From an uncultured Clostridia bacterium (GTDB lineage Bacteria > Bacillota > Clostridia > TANB77 > CAG-508): a DNA stretch of 60,540 bases. The position numbers were made by a program, and so were the translations under genes. Shown here piece after piece: positions 8,774 through 17,113 of the stretch; positions within the stretch are counted from its first letter, which is position 1; every line of letters begins with the position of its first letter. The DNA is taken from assembly GCA_947628815.1 (NCBI GenBank), contig CANRBJ010000009.1:1-60540 (forward strand). Reading direction: 5' to 3'. The notes under the pieces were generated by a model, which saw only the letters and a list, made by a program, of their open reading frames with translations, had not been told where the DNA came from and did no database searches.

Positions 8774-8857
8774 AAAATCATTTTCGTTTTCATTTTCTAT
8801 AATATTTATTATTTTATTTTTTTCTTCCTCATCCTAAAATCCCCCCTTTTTATTACT

Positions 8858-9706
8858 TTAACTTTCTAAATATAATTTCTTATCATTTGTAATATCTTCT
8901 AATTTTTTTATTCTATTATCTACTGTTAATAAAGTCATTTGATGTATTGCTATACTATTTAATTTAACTAATCTATCACTTTGACTTATTCCTTCATTTA
9001 TATAAACTGAATTTAAATTTTCAAGATTAACTAAACATACTAATTCTGCAACATTAGCATAATCTCTGATATTTCCTTCTTTATTCGAGTTTTTATCTCT
9101 CCATTCTTTAGCAGTCATTCCAAATAATGCAACATTAATAATATCCGCTTCATTTGCATAAATCACATTAATTTGCCTTTGATTTACCTGTTTTGGTATT
9201 AAATTGTTTTTAATTGCATCTGTATGTATATTATAATTTATTTTCGATAAAGTTCTCTTTAAATTCCAACCTAATCCCTTTTGTTCTTTCTGTTTTAATC
9301 TTTTAAATTCTGTTACTATATATAATTTAAATTCTGGACTTATCCAACTAGCAAACTCCATTGCAATATCAAAATGAGCATATGTTCCGCCATCATATTT
9401 TCCCGATTTTGAAATTATTCCAATTGCATTAATAGATTTTATCCATTTCGATGGAGACATTGTGAATCTATTTCTTCCTGCTTCATTTTTAACCGCCTCG
9501 AATCCCACACGGTTAAAATTTCGATTATATATTTTCTCCCATAATCCTAAATAATCAATTGTATCTTTATTTCTCATCCAGTTTTGAATAACAAATCTAG
9601 GCTCATCTTCATTTACTTTTTTTGCTATATCTGTTAAAGATACATAATCTTCTTCATTTATAACTTTTGTATTTATTTCATATTCTAATACTTGCAATTT
9701 ATCCAT
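8858..9706 (-). CDS. KilA-N domain protein
   Basis: A 282-residue protein with an N-terminal KilA-N DNA-binding domain (about residues 15-125: YVSLTDIAKKVN, IQNWMRNKDTIDYLGLWE, and GGTYAHFDIAMEFASWISPE), the typical phage or accessory-gene form. The C-terminal half is helical and unassigned. ATG 9706 follows AAGGAGATATAC closely, so the longer frame from 9751 is not used. Such proteins are thought to act as phage-derived regulators. It shares its upstream segment with the broken gene at 5638. Confidence 0.85.
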   Translation of the reverse strand: MDKLQVLEYEINTKVINEEDYVSLTDIAKKVNEDEPRFVIQNWMRNKDTIDYLGLWEKIYNRNFNRVGFEAVKNEAGRNRFTMSPSKWIKSINAIGIISKSGKYDGGTYAHFDIAMEFASWISPEFKLYIVTEFKRLKQKEQKGLGWNLKRTLSKINYNIHTDAIKNNLIPKQVNQRQINVIYANEADIINVALFGMTAKEWRDKNSNKEGNIRDYANVAELVCLVNLENLNSVYINEGISQSDRLVKLNSIAIHQMTLLTVDNRIKKLEDITNDKKLYLES

Positions 9707-9738
9707 GTATATCTCCTTAAAAATAATAATTGCTATTA

Positions 9739-9812
9739 TATGTACGAACATTTGTATTGTATCATATATTTAAAAATTATTCAATATTTTTAACAAAATT
9801 TGTAAAAAATAT
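9739..9812. repeat. Duplicated promoter-region segment, copy 2
   Basis: Second copy of the block at 5845-5915, again immediately upstream of a minus-strand start (KilA-N). It is followed at about 9855-9900 by a copy of the 3' end of the DUF84 fragment, so the order of blocks is the same at both places except that the small-RNA C region is absent here. The rest of the gap to 10100 is AT-rich with nothing else visible. Confidence 0.6.
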
Positions 9813-10100
9813 TACTTTTTATAAAATTTTTAAGTTTACTTTATTATATATAAAAATATATCTCCATTTATATGTTTTGTTAATGCCATAATAAAAGTAT
9901 TTTCCCATATTTGAATATATCTATAACTCTCATAAGAAAACATCAAATTTATAATGTTGCTAAAATAATACCATAAAATCAAATATTTTTCAACCTATTG
10001 CAATCATAGTATTTGTGCAGACAAATGTACTTTTTGTTAAAACTATTGATTTATTCTAAAATTTTGATATAATGATTTGTGTAGAAAGGATGTTTGATAT

Positions 10101-10645
10101 ATGAAAGAATTATTAGATACCTTAAACACTGCAAAACTACTCTAGATAATTATTATAAAATACATAAAGATAAAGATTTTTTAAATAAAAGGAACTCTCC
10201 TAAAGATTATCTTGAATGGATAGATAAGAAAACAAAAATCATAATGAATTCTCCAGAATTTTTAGAAAAGTCAAAAGAATATATTGTTCGTGGAGATGTC
10301 GTTTGGGTTGAATTTGGATTTAATATAGGTGAAGAGTTTAGCGGTAGACATTCAGCTGTAGTTTTAAAAAATGGTGGAAAGACATTACTTGTTTTACCTA
10401 TTACAAGTAAGCAACCGACTGAAAAACAACTCGCTAGTAAAACATATGTAGAACTTGGTAAAATATATAATTTTAAACCGATGAAAAGATGGGTTAATAT
10501 ATTTAATATTAATCCTATAAGTATTGAGAGAATAGATTTTACAAAGAAAAAAGGAAACATTAAAGGAATCGATTTAGATAATATATCAAAAGCCTTTTTA
10601 GACTCTGATTTATTCAAATATAAACCACCTAAAAAAAATTATTAA
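10101..10645 (+). pseudogene. PemK/MazF-like toxin gene 1, frameshifted near the start
   Basis: The main frame encodes an N-terminal helical extension and a PemK/MazF-type domain (VVWVEFGFNIGEEFSGRH, VVLKNGGKTLLVLPITSK). Such toxins are mRNA interferases. AAAGGA places the start at ATG 10101, which reads MKELLDTLNTAK and stops after 14 codons. Adding one A to the A4 run at 10133-10136 fuses it smoothly to TTLDNYYKIHKDKDF and the rest (about 181 residues). The alternative TTG at 10094 is only three bases from the ribosome-binding site. The lesion is not at CGG. The gene is either inactive or translated from a weak internal start. Confidence 0.65.
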
Positions 10646-10671
10646 TTTTTTAAAAAAATTGCATAAAATTA

Positions 10672-10808
10672 TTGATTTTTACGTAAAAATATAGTATCAT
10701 TTAATTAATAGGAAATCTATTTAATTAGATGACTGAGAAGGCTTACTTCGGTAAGCAGTTATGATTTAGTATGTAGCTTATATAGGAATATATAAGCTAC
10801 AGTTTTTA
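10672..10808 (+). ncRNA. Structured RNA B, copy 1, with promoter and terminator
   Basis: Promoter TTGATT (10672-10677), 17 bases, TATCAT (10695-10700). The RNA then folds into three hairpins: ATCTA/TAGAT, GCTTAC-TTCG-GTAAGC, and TGTAGCTTATAT paired with ATATAAGCTACA, the last followed by five T. All three are preserved, with changed sequences, in copy 2 (16963-17098). It lies just downstream of toxin gene 1 on the same strand. Confidence 0.65.
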
Positions 10809-10815
10809 TACTATG

Positions 10816-10856
10816 TCGAAAACTATCGTAAATGTTACAACTTTTACGAGAGTCTC
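10816..10856. repeat. Imperfect palindrome, possible recombination site (left)
   Basis: GTCGAAAACTATCGTAAAT, a nine-base loop and TTTACGAGAGT form a hairpin that shares the frame GTCG-AAACT-TCGTAAAT with a near-perfect palindrome at 18096-18141. It lies 43 bases beyond the stop codon of the serine recombinase, a usual place for an attachment site. The gap from 10857 to 10898 shows only a GGTTGAC direct repeat. Confidence 0.35.
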
Positions 10857-10898
10857 TCAACCAACCACATAAAATTTAGGTTGACAAACGGTTGACAT

Positions 10899-12656
10899 TT
10901 ACAACATTTTACTATTAAAAATTTCTATAACTATTGATTTTTCAATACTATAAGTGTAACAGTTTCCACATGACTCGTTCACTTTCTGTAGATAGTTTTC
11001 GCTTACCTCGTATGATGACTGTTGATTTTTATTGTCCTCACATTTGATTTCATTACCACTTTTTAGAATAAAAGTTATCGCTCTTGGATTTACTTTTCCA
11101 TTTTTTTCTTTTTCTCCTATTATAACTTTTTCTATCATTAGTTCAAAAATATCTTTATCAAATTTTGGCATGATTTCATTGTCTTTAAACAAAGTTTTAA
11201 ACTTGTTTAATCCTTGATTTAAACTAACTCCATCTTCTATTTCTAGTTGTAAATGCTCTTGTTCTTTCTCTATTTTGTTGATTTTATTTTGTAATTTTGC
11301 TTTCTTTTCTTGTAATGTTTCTAAACTTATTGTCCCATTTAAGTTTAAATCAATTAATTTGTCTATCTTTTCTTTTAAAATTTGCTTTTCTTCCTCTAAT
11401 CTTTTAATAGAACTTTCATCACTTTTTTCTTGTATTATATCTTCCATTTCATTTAAGAATGTTTGGATTAGCTCTTTGTTGCTATTGCATAACAATTTAT
11501 AACTTTCTGTAAATGCTTCCTCAATGATGCTTTCTTTCATAGCTTTACAATATGGGCAATTCTCTTTTCCATGTTTTACAAATTCCATACAATGCCAAAC
11601 AGTAATGCTATTTTTCGTTCCAGAGTGCCAATTTCTTCTTGTTAATAAACTACCACAAAATCCACAATATAATCTGCTACTAAAAGTATATTTTCTACTA
11701 AAGTTACCTTTTCTTCTTCCAGAGCCTCGTACTCCTCCTCGTTTTTGTAAAATTTCTTGTGCTTGATTAAACATTCTTTCAGAAATAATTGGATCATGAT
11801 GTTCTTGTATGTAATACTTATTTTCTTCTCCCATATTGACTACTCTTCTATGAGTTATTGGATCAGTTGTATATGTTTTTCCTTGTAAGACATCTCCTTT
11901 ATATTTTTCATTTTTTAAGATACCTCTTATCGTTGATTCATGCCATTTCTTTTTGCCTGTTGGAGTTTTATATTTCATATTAGTTAGTTCTTTTGCAATG
12001 GTTGTGCAACCTACTCCTTGACAATATCTTTCAAAAATATATCTTACAATCTCTGCCTCTTCATAATTTACTGTAATTTGTTTTGTGTTTTTGTCATATA
12101 CATACCCTAAACATCCATTATATCCAATTAGTTCTCCTCTTTTTTGTTTCATTTGCAAACCTAATTTTACATGTGAAGAAATATTTTCGCTTTCTTGTTG
12201 TGCCATAGCACTTAATACTGTTAGCATTATTTCTCCTGATATTTCTAAAGTATTAATTCTTTCTTCTTCAAAATAAATAGCAATTCCTTTTTCTTTTAAT
12301 AGTCTTACATATTTTAAAGTATCTACAGTATTTCTTCCAAATCTTGATATAGATTTTGTAATTATCATATCAAATTTATTGTCTGTTGCATCTTGCATCA
12401 TTTTCATAAAGCCATCTCTTTTATAGTCTAATGTTCCTGTTATTCCTTCATCTGCATAGATACCTACATACTGCCACTCACTATTACTTTTTATTTTTTC
12501 TTCATAATACTTTAGTTGAGAATTATAACTGTTTAATTGTTCTTCCTTTTCTGTACTAACTCTTGCATAAGCACATACCCTTAAATTTCCTTTTATTACT
12601 TCTCCTGTCGTTCTATTAATTCGACCTTTTTTCTTCTCTATAACTTGTACTTTCAA
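10899..12656 (-). CDS. Large serine recombinase (resolvase/invertase type)
   Basis: A 585-residue large serine recombinase that would cut and rejoin att sites of a mobile element. The catalytic domain begins CAYARVSTEKEEQLNSY (nucleophile Ser in ARVST, about residue 34) and includes ITKSISRFGRNT. The recombinase domain (about 190-300) and a zinc ribbon (LYCGFCGSLLTR ... HCMEFVKHG ... CPYC, about 330-375) follow, then a long coiled coil (about 400-475). TTG 12656 is the start, preceded by GAGAGG. A small partner gene lies upstream at 12724. All key residues are present, so it should be active. Confidence 0.95.
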   Translation of the reverse strand: MKVQVIEKKKGRINRTTGEVIKGNLRVCAYARVSTEKEEQLNSYNSQLKYYEEKIKSNSEWQYVGIYADEGITGTLDYKRDGFMKMMQDATDNKFDMIITKSISRFGRNTVDTLKYVRLLKEKGIAIYFEEERINTLEISGEIMLTVLSAMAQQESENISSHVKLGLQMKQKRGELIGYNGCLGYVYDKNTKQITVNYEEAEIVRYIFERYCQGVGCTTIAKELTNMKYKTPTGKKKWHESTIRGILKNEKYKGDVLQGKTYTTDPITHRRVVNMGEENKYYIQEHHDPIISERMFNQAQEILQKRGGVRGSGRRKGNFSRKYTFSSRLYCGFCGSLLTRRNWHSGTKNSITVWHCMEFVKHGKENCPYCKAMKESIIEEAFTESYKLLCNSNKELIQTFLNEMEDIIQEKSDESSIKRLEEEKQILKEKIDKLIDLNLNGTISLETLQEKKAKLQNKINKIEKEQEHLQLEIEDGVSLNQGLNKFKTLFKDNEIMPKFDKDIFELMIEKVIIGEKEKNGKVNPRAITFILKSGNEIKCEDNKNQQSSYEVSENYLQKVNESCGNCYTYSIEKSIVIEIFNSKML

Positions 12657-12723
12657 AATTAACCTCTCTTTCTCAAGTTTAGAGAATCTTTATGTACATA
12701 TTATACATCAAATTATAAATTTT

Positions 12724-12909
12724 TCAAATACCTATGTGAGTTAAATTGTATTCTTGCAATATATTTTGTTTCAGTTCTTTATATCTTTGTTCTTTAATTA
12801 GTCCCGCTTCATATGTCCTATTTAATATTGCTAATTTTAAACTACAATTAAAGATATTTTCATTTAGTTTGATGTTTTTTGTATTATCAAATTTGACTTC
12901 ATATAACAT
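12724..12909 (-). CDS. Small recombinase-associated protein
   Basis: A 61-residue acidic protein with AAGGAGG before ATG 12909. The C-terminal part, GLIKEQRYKELKQNILQEY, has the SHOCT-like short helical pattern seen in small proteins encoded next to serine recombinases in clostridial transposons. It is the first gene of a likely two-gene unit with the recombinase (67-base gap). It could be a directionality or accessory factor, inferred from position only. Confidence 0.55.
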   Translation of the reverse strand: MLYEVKFDNTKNIKLNENIFNCSLKLAILNRTYEAGLIKEQRYKELKQNILQEYNLTHIGI

Positions 12910-13083
12910 AAAAATCCTCCTTGCTTGAATATTATTTCAAAAAAGAGCAACAGAAAAAGCCAGCCGACTAGCTTCGACTGACTTCATTGTTTTACATTTT
13001 TTGATAATACAATTATATTTCCTTATTTTTATATAATCAATTCCGTTTTTATTCCCTTTTTTCTAAAATTTAATTTTTTACAA
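12910..13083. other. AT-rich gap before the palindrome array
   Basis: No gene is visible. A weak GC-richer inverted motif (GCCAGCCGACTAGCTTCGAC) lies at about 12958-12985. The rest is AT-rich spacer leading into the repeat array. Confidence 0.4.
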
Positions 13084-13374
13084 AGTACACTTAGTGTATC
13101 TCTACAATTTAATTATCTATGCTGGAGTTCACCGAGTGTACTTCGTTATAATTTATTATAATTTTCAAGTTCACTCGGTGTACTTTTGAAATATTTTTTC
13201 GTTTTAGAGTTCATTCAGTGTACTTTATTATTTATTTTATCTAGTTAAAATTTCATCTAGTGAACTTATCATAGTACATTTAGTGAACTACTTTTTAAAA
13301 TAATGATTTTTTCAGTTCATTTAGTGAACTTTTGCACTCTACTAGGCATTTTTTGAGGTTCATTCGGTGAATTT
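13084..13374. repeat. Array of eight palindromic ~18-bp repeats (iteron/centromere-like)
   Basis: Consensus AGTTCAYTYRGTGWACT, an imperfect palindrome, occurs at about 13084, 13126, 13168, 13208, 13250, 13273, 13314 and 13356. Spacing is 40-42 bases (four helical turns) except one step of 23 (about two turns), so all copies face the same side of the helix. Such phasing fits cooperative protein binding, as at plasmid iterons, parS/parC centromeres or operator arrays. Confidence 0.8.
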
Positions 13375-13417
13375 TTACATCATTTTTGCATAACTTTTTT
13401 GTTCTTTTATTAATACT

Positions 13418-13481
13418 AGAAGGCTTGTCCTTCTATGTGTATCCGCGATGTGTGAACACTCGCTTTCCTGCCTTTAGTTTT
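13418..13481. repeat. Structured repeat A, copy 2
   Basis: Second copy of the element at 4173-4239, with the compensatory change AGAAGG/CCTTCT in the first hairpin and CCG in place of AGG before the second. On the minus strand it begins at the stop codon of the gene at 13474, so it could be part of that transcript's 3' end. Confidence 0.55.
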
Positions 13482-14298
13482 TATTAAAAATATAATTTGA
13501 AAGTTCATCATATGATCCATTTCCATTTAATATTTTCTTAAGCATTTCTTTTAGTATTTCCTTGTCTTTTACATTTGCAATAATTTTACCATTGCATACA
13601 TCTATTTTGTTTTCCATCTGTTTATTTATTTTAATTATGCCCTTTTCCAAAATATCTATTAACTTTAAGTATCTCTTTACTTCCCTATACAGTATATATG
13701 GTGAATTTAAATATTTTGACCAATTATCTCTAGCATCCCAATAAAATTCTTTACTTGTTTTAAATAATTTTACTCTTTCTTTTTCATTTTCTTTCTCTAA
13801 ACCTTTTGATAATAAACCTTTTTGTGATAAATTTATCAATTTCATACAATTATATCTAGACAATTTTCTTAATATTGTTTTTGTTTTTCTCTTATTTATT
13901 CCCACATCTTTTGCATTAAGAAAAATACATTCATTTTTATTATATTTTTCAATTTTATATTTATTGTTGTATTTTCGAATTGCATACACTTTGTTTAAAA
14001 AATTTATAAATTGTACATGTGGAATATATCTAAGTTCTATTCCTTTTATTTCTTTGCTTTCTTTATAATATACTATCTTTATAAAACTTTTTCCTTTTTC
14101 CAATATCTCAATTATCATGTTAGTAATTTCTTCTATTAAATCATATTCTATGTATCTACACTCATTATATCTAAGATATTTTTCTAATTCATCACTGACT
14201 TTTACATTTTTATTATAATCTTTACAGTCATATATAGAAAATCTAATATAATTAGAAATATCTTCTAAAAACATCATCTTTTCCAACTTATTCTTCAT
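13474..14298 (-). CDS. Unrecognised protein, second gene of a two-gene module
   Basis: A 274-residue, Lys-rich soluble protein that I cannot assign. Predicted helices alternate with a central beta region (FIKIVYYKESKEIKGIELRY, about residues 70-89). Its start at ATG 14298 overlaps the stop of the preceding membrane-protein gene by 11 bases, so the two are translationally coupled and probably work together. An alternative start 21 bases further in (MMFLEDIS) also has a possible site. It lies between an operator-like repeat array and a membrane protein in a recombinase-bearing island, a setting typical of defence or conflict modules; that role is inference from position only. Confidence 0.6.
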   Translation of the reverse strand: MKNKLEKMMFLEDISNYIRFSIYDCKDYNKNVKVSDELEKYLRYNECRYIEYDLIEEITNMIIEILEKGKSFIKIVYYKESKEIKGIELRYIPHVQFINFLNKVYAIRKYNNKYKIEKYNKNECIFLNAKDVGINKRKTKTILRKLSRYNCMKLINLSQKGLLSKGLEKENEKERVKLFKTSKEFYWDARDNWSKYLNSPYILYREVKRYLKLIDILEKGIIKINKQMENKIDVCNGKIIANVKDKEILKEMLKKILNGNGSYDELSNYIFNKN

Positions 14299-16768
14299 CC
14301 ATATCGATCCATTCTTGTATTTTCTTTCTATCATTTTTATATTTTACATTTCCTCTCCCTATTTTATTTAAACATGCTAATGCATATATTTCCTTCATAT
14401 TTGCATAAAACCCTTTAAAATCTCCATCATAATGTATTTCTTTCAGCATTTTTGTATTAATCACTCTTTTATGTCCAAACATACTTATTTGTTCAAATTC
14501 TAGTTTACCACTTTCTTGAATTGAATTAGTAAATCGTCTTTCCCAATCACTATATTTCATACGATCAAATTGAAAAATATTTCCTTCATCTAGTTCTATA
14601 ATTTTTATCCATTTATCAAATATAACGTTGCATTTTTCTTCATCTAATTTATCGAAGAAATTTTTTGCTATAGTTCTTGTAGTTTCTAGCCATCTTTTAT
14701 CTTTTAATATTTCTCCTACTAGTATAGCATATCCACTTACTTCAAACATAGAATATAATCCACTCATTTGAAACTGAAATTTGTAACTCTCGCTTATATT
14801 GTTATTATTCTCTATATCTTCATGTATTATTGTCTCTGATAATACTGATAATCCAAATATTTCTTTATAAAATTTACTAAATTCATTAAAATTAAAGTTT
14901 ATAATTGCATTAAATACATATTCTACTAAATTGTTGTAACAAAATCCAAATACATCTTTTTCTTTTTTAGTGTGAGATTTTTTCATTCCCCAAACTGTTG
15001 CACTTTTTATCCATAAATTAGGAATTTCTTTATGTTTTTGTTCAATAAAATTGTAAAAATTATATAAATTTGATTCTTCAAATTTATACGACTTTTCTAT
15101 ATAATTTTCATTTAGTGCTTTATTCTTCATAGTTAGTATATTCTTTATAAATTCTATTTTATTATTTATTTCATTTTCATTAATTATAAAAATATCTGAA
15201 TACTCATATCGTTTTTGTTCAAATAATTTTTCTCCTATTTCTAAATTAAGATTATAAACATTTTCTATTTGTTTTAAAACCTTGTTAAATTCTTTCATAT
15301 ACAAATTTGATGCTCTTTGCTTAATATACCAATTTGGTGTTATTTTTTTTCTTTCGATTTTTATCTCATTTTTTATCGATTTAAATACCCTATAAAAATC
15401 TTCTGAATTTAAAACCTTATCATTAAATTCTAGAAAGTTTTTTATATTATATTTATAATGTTTTTTTTCAAATCTATTTAGTTTATTTAAAGATATACTT
15501 TCTATATATTCCTTACATTCTAGTATAAAATTTATATATAATGTTGAAATAGATTGTAACAAATCATAATTATTTTTAGAATATTCATTTATTTTTATAA
15601 TATAGTTATAAACTTTATGTGTTATATCTTGTATATTTTGATAAAATAGTTCTATATTTCCATAATATATCCATATTTTTATGAAAGAATTGTAATATGC
15701 GATATAGTTTACAATCATGTTAGCATTTGAAGCTTCTAATAGATTATCAAGACAATTATTATTCATACTCAATAATCTTTCTTCAAACCAGTCTCTATTT
15801 TTTACATGTTGATGTGTTAATTCAGTTCCAGTCATTATTGCTGTACTTGTTTCTATAAAAGATGTCTCATACCATCTTTTATAGAGAATTTCATCTTGAA
15901 ACCATAATGAATCATAAAAAATTTTATTCTTTTGTTGTAAATAACTTGCAATTAAAAAAATATTACTTATTAAAAAGTTTAAAACTGAATTATCTTTGAG
16001 ATTTTTCTTATCAGCTAATACATAATCATTAGTTATTTTAAGATTTTCCAATATTTTCTTACTTTCTTTTCCATAATGATTTTGAAAATTCTGTTCATCA
16101 AATTGATAACCTTTATTAGTTGCAGATTTTATATAGAAATCTAAATTTTTTCTACTGTTTTCTAAAACATTATATTCATCTGAAAATTCATAGATCTTAT
16201 TTCCAAGTATTGTAAAATTTATTATAATCTGAATTGTTTCTATTATCATTATACTCATAGAAAAATACCACACCTTAATATCAATTGTCATTAAAAATAT
16301 TAAAAGTATTGACAATATTATATAATGATTTAGTTTTTTTATTGCACTATTATTAGATATTTCTTTTTCAAACAATAATCTAATTTGATTAGGTGCATTA
16401 GCATACTGATTTGAATATACTGTTGAAATATTAGAATAATATAAGGCTAGAAATACACCAGCAACACCTATCCCACATATTAAAAATTGGTAAAATATAT
16501 CAATATTTATATTCACAATCGCTTTAATTGAATTTATTATTTCATAATCTAAATTACTTATGAAACTAACTAACATATAATCTATCACCAGTATAATAAT
16601 TATATTTATAATAGAAGGTCCTATTTGTTTTAAGAAATTTTTCAGTATTAGTTTTGTTAGGTTTGCATTCTTTTTATTTTTATTATATCTTTTCTTATAT
16701 TTAATATTTTTCATTCTAAAAAGTATTGTTTTATATAAGTAATTTCTCATTTTATATATAAATTCCAT
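14288..16768 (-). CDS. Large four-helix membrane protein with cytoplasmic helical domain
   Basis: An 826-residue protein that I do not recognise. Four hydrophobic segments lie in the first 190 residues (SIINIIIILVIDYMLVSF; FLICGIGVAGVFLALYYS; HYIILSILLIFLMTI; SIMIIETIQIIINFTIL). Between the pairs, ALYYSNISTVYSNQYANAPN is followed by an amphipathic juxtamembrane helix. The remaining 630 residues are predicted cytoplasmic and almost all helical, with WIKSATVWGMKKSHTKKE and FQFQMSGLYSMFEVSGYAIL the most distinctive blocks. ATG 16768 follows GGAG at eight bases. Coupled to the next gene. A membrane effector or sensor is a reasonable guess, no more. Confidence 0.65.
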   Translation of the reverse strand: MEFIYKMRNYLYKTILFRMKNIKYKKRYNKNKKNANLTKLILKNFLKQIGPSIINIIIILVIDYMLVSFISNLDYEIINSIKAIVNINIDIFYQFLICGIGVAGVFLALYYSNISTVYSNQYANAPNQIRLLFEKEISNNSAIKKLNHYIILSILLIFLMTIDIKVWYFSMSIMIIETIQIIINFTILGNKIYEFSDEYNVLENSRKNLDFYIKSATNKGYQFDEQNFQNHYGKESKKILENLKITNDYVLADKKNLKDNSVLNFLISNIFLIASYLQQKNKIFYDSLWFQDEILYKRWYETSFIETSTAIMTGTELTHQHVKNRDWFEERLLSMNNNCLDNLLEASNANMIVNYIAYYNSFIKIWIYYGNIELFYQNIQDITHKVYNYIIKINEYSKNNYDLLQSISTLYINFILECKEYIESISLNKLNRFEKKHYKYNIKNFLEFNDKVLNSEDFYRVFKSIKNEIKIERKKITPNWYIKQRASNLYMKEFNKVLKQIENVYNLNLEIGEKLFEQKRYEYSDIFIINENEINNKIEFIKNILTMKNKALNENYIEKSYKFEESNLYNFYNFIEQKHKEIPNLWIKSATVWGMKKSHTKKEKDVFGFCYNNLVEYVFNAIINFNFNEFSKFYKEIFGLSVLSETIIHEDIENNNNISESYKFQFQMSGLYSMFEVSGYAILVGEILKDKRWLETTRTIAKNFFDKLDEEKCNVIFDKWIKIIELDEGNIFQFDRMKYSDWERRFTNSIQESGKLEFEQISMFGHKRVINTKMLKEIHYDGDFKGFYANMKEIYALACLNKIGRGNVKYKNDRKKIQEWIDMDEE

Positions 16769-16962
16769 TGCCATTACTCCATTCATATCTAAAAAAAGCA
16801 GAATATGTCATAATTCTTTAAATTATATTCCACTTTTCCTTTGTTTTAGTTTATTTTATTTATCAACTAAATAATACCATAAAATTTAGTATTTTACAAT
16901 ATATGTCAAATTTTGATTTTGTTACGTTTTTTATATTTTTTATATTTTAGAGAACAAATGTG

Positions 16963-17098
16963 TTGCTTTTTATTTAAAAATGTAGTATTATAGTAAAGAA
17001 CTTTTCTATTAAATAGATATTTCAAGAAGGTTTATTTTTAAGCAGTTTATGATTGAGCATGTAGCTTATATTCAACATATAAGCTACAGTATTCATAT
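16963..17098 (+). ncRNA. Structured RNA B, copy 2, leader of toxin gene 2
   Basis: Promoter TTGCTT (16963-16968), 17 bases, TATTAT (16986-16991). The transcript keeps the same three hairpins as copy 1: TCTATT/AATAGA, GTTTA/TAAGC, and TGTAGCTTATAT paired with ATATAAGCTACA, with different loops. Here no T tract follows the last hairpin; instead AGGAGG at 17100 leads straight into toxin gene 2. The order promoter, RNA, hairpin, toxin is that of type III toxin-antitoxin loci. Confidence 0.65.
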
Positions 17099-17113
17099 TA
17101 GGAGGTTTTTAAT

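Noticed and set aside
5638-9706. Broken genes of the left island as further CGG frameshifts
   Set aside because: None of these breaks contains an in-frame CGG. They are truncations, internal deletions or A-run changes.
13084-13374. The palindrome array as a CRISPR array
   Set aside because: The repeats are short (about 18 bases) and degenerate, the intervals are AT-rich and about 24 bases, one interval is only about 5 bases, and there are no cas genes.
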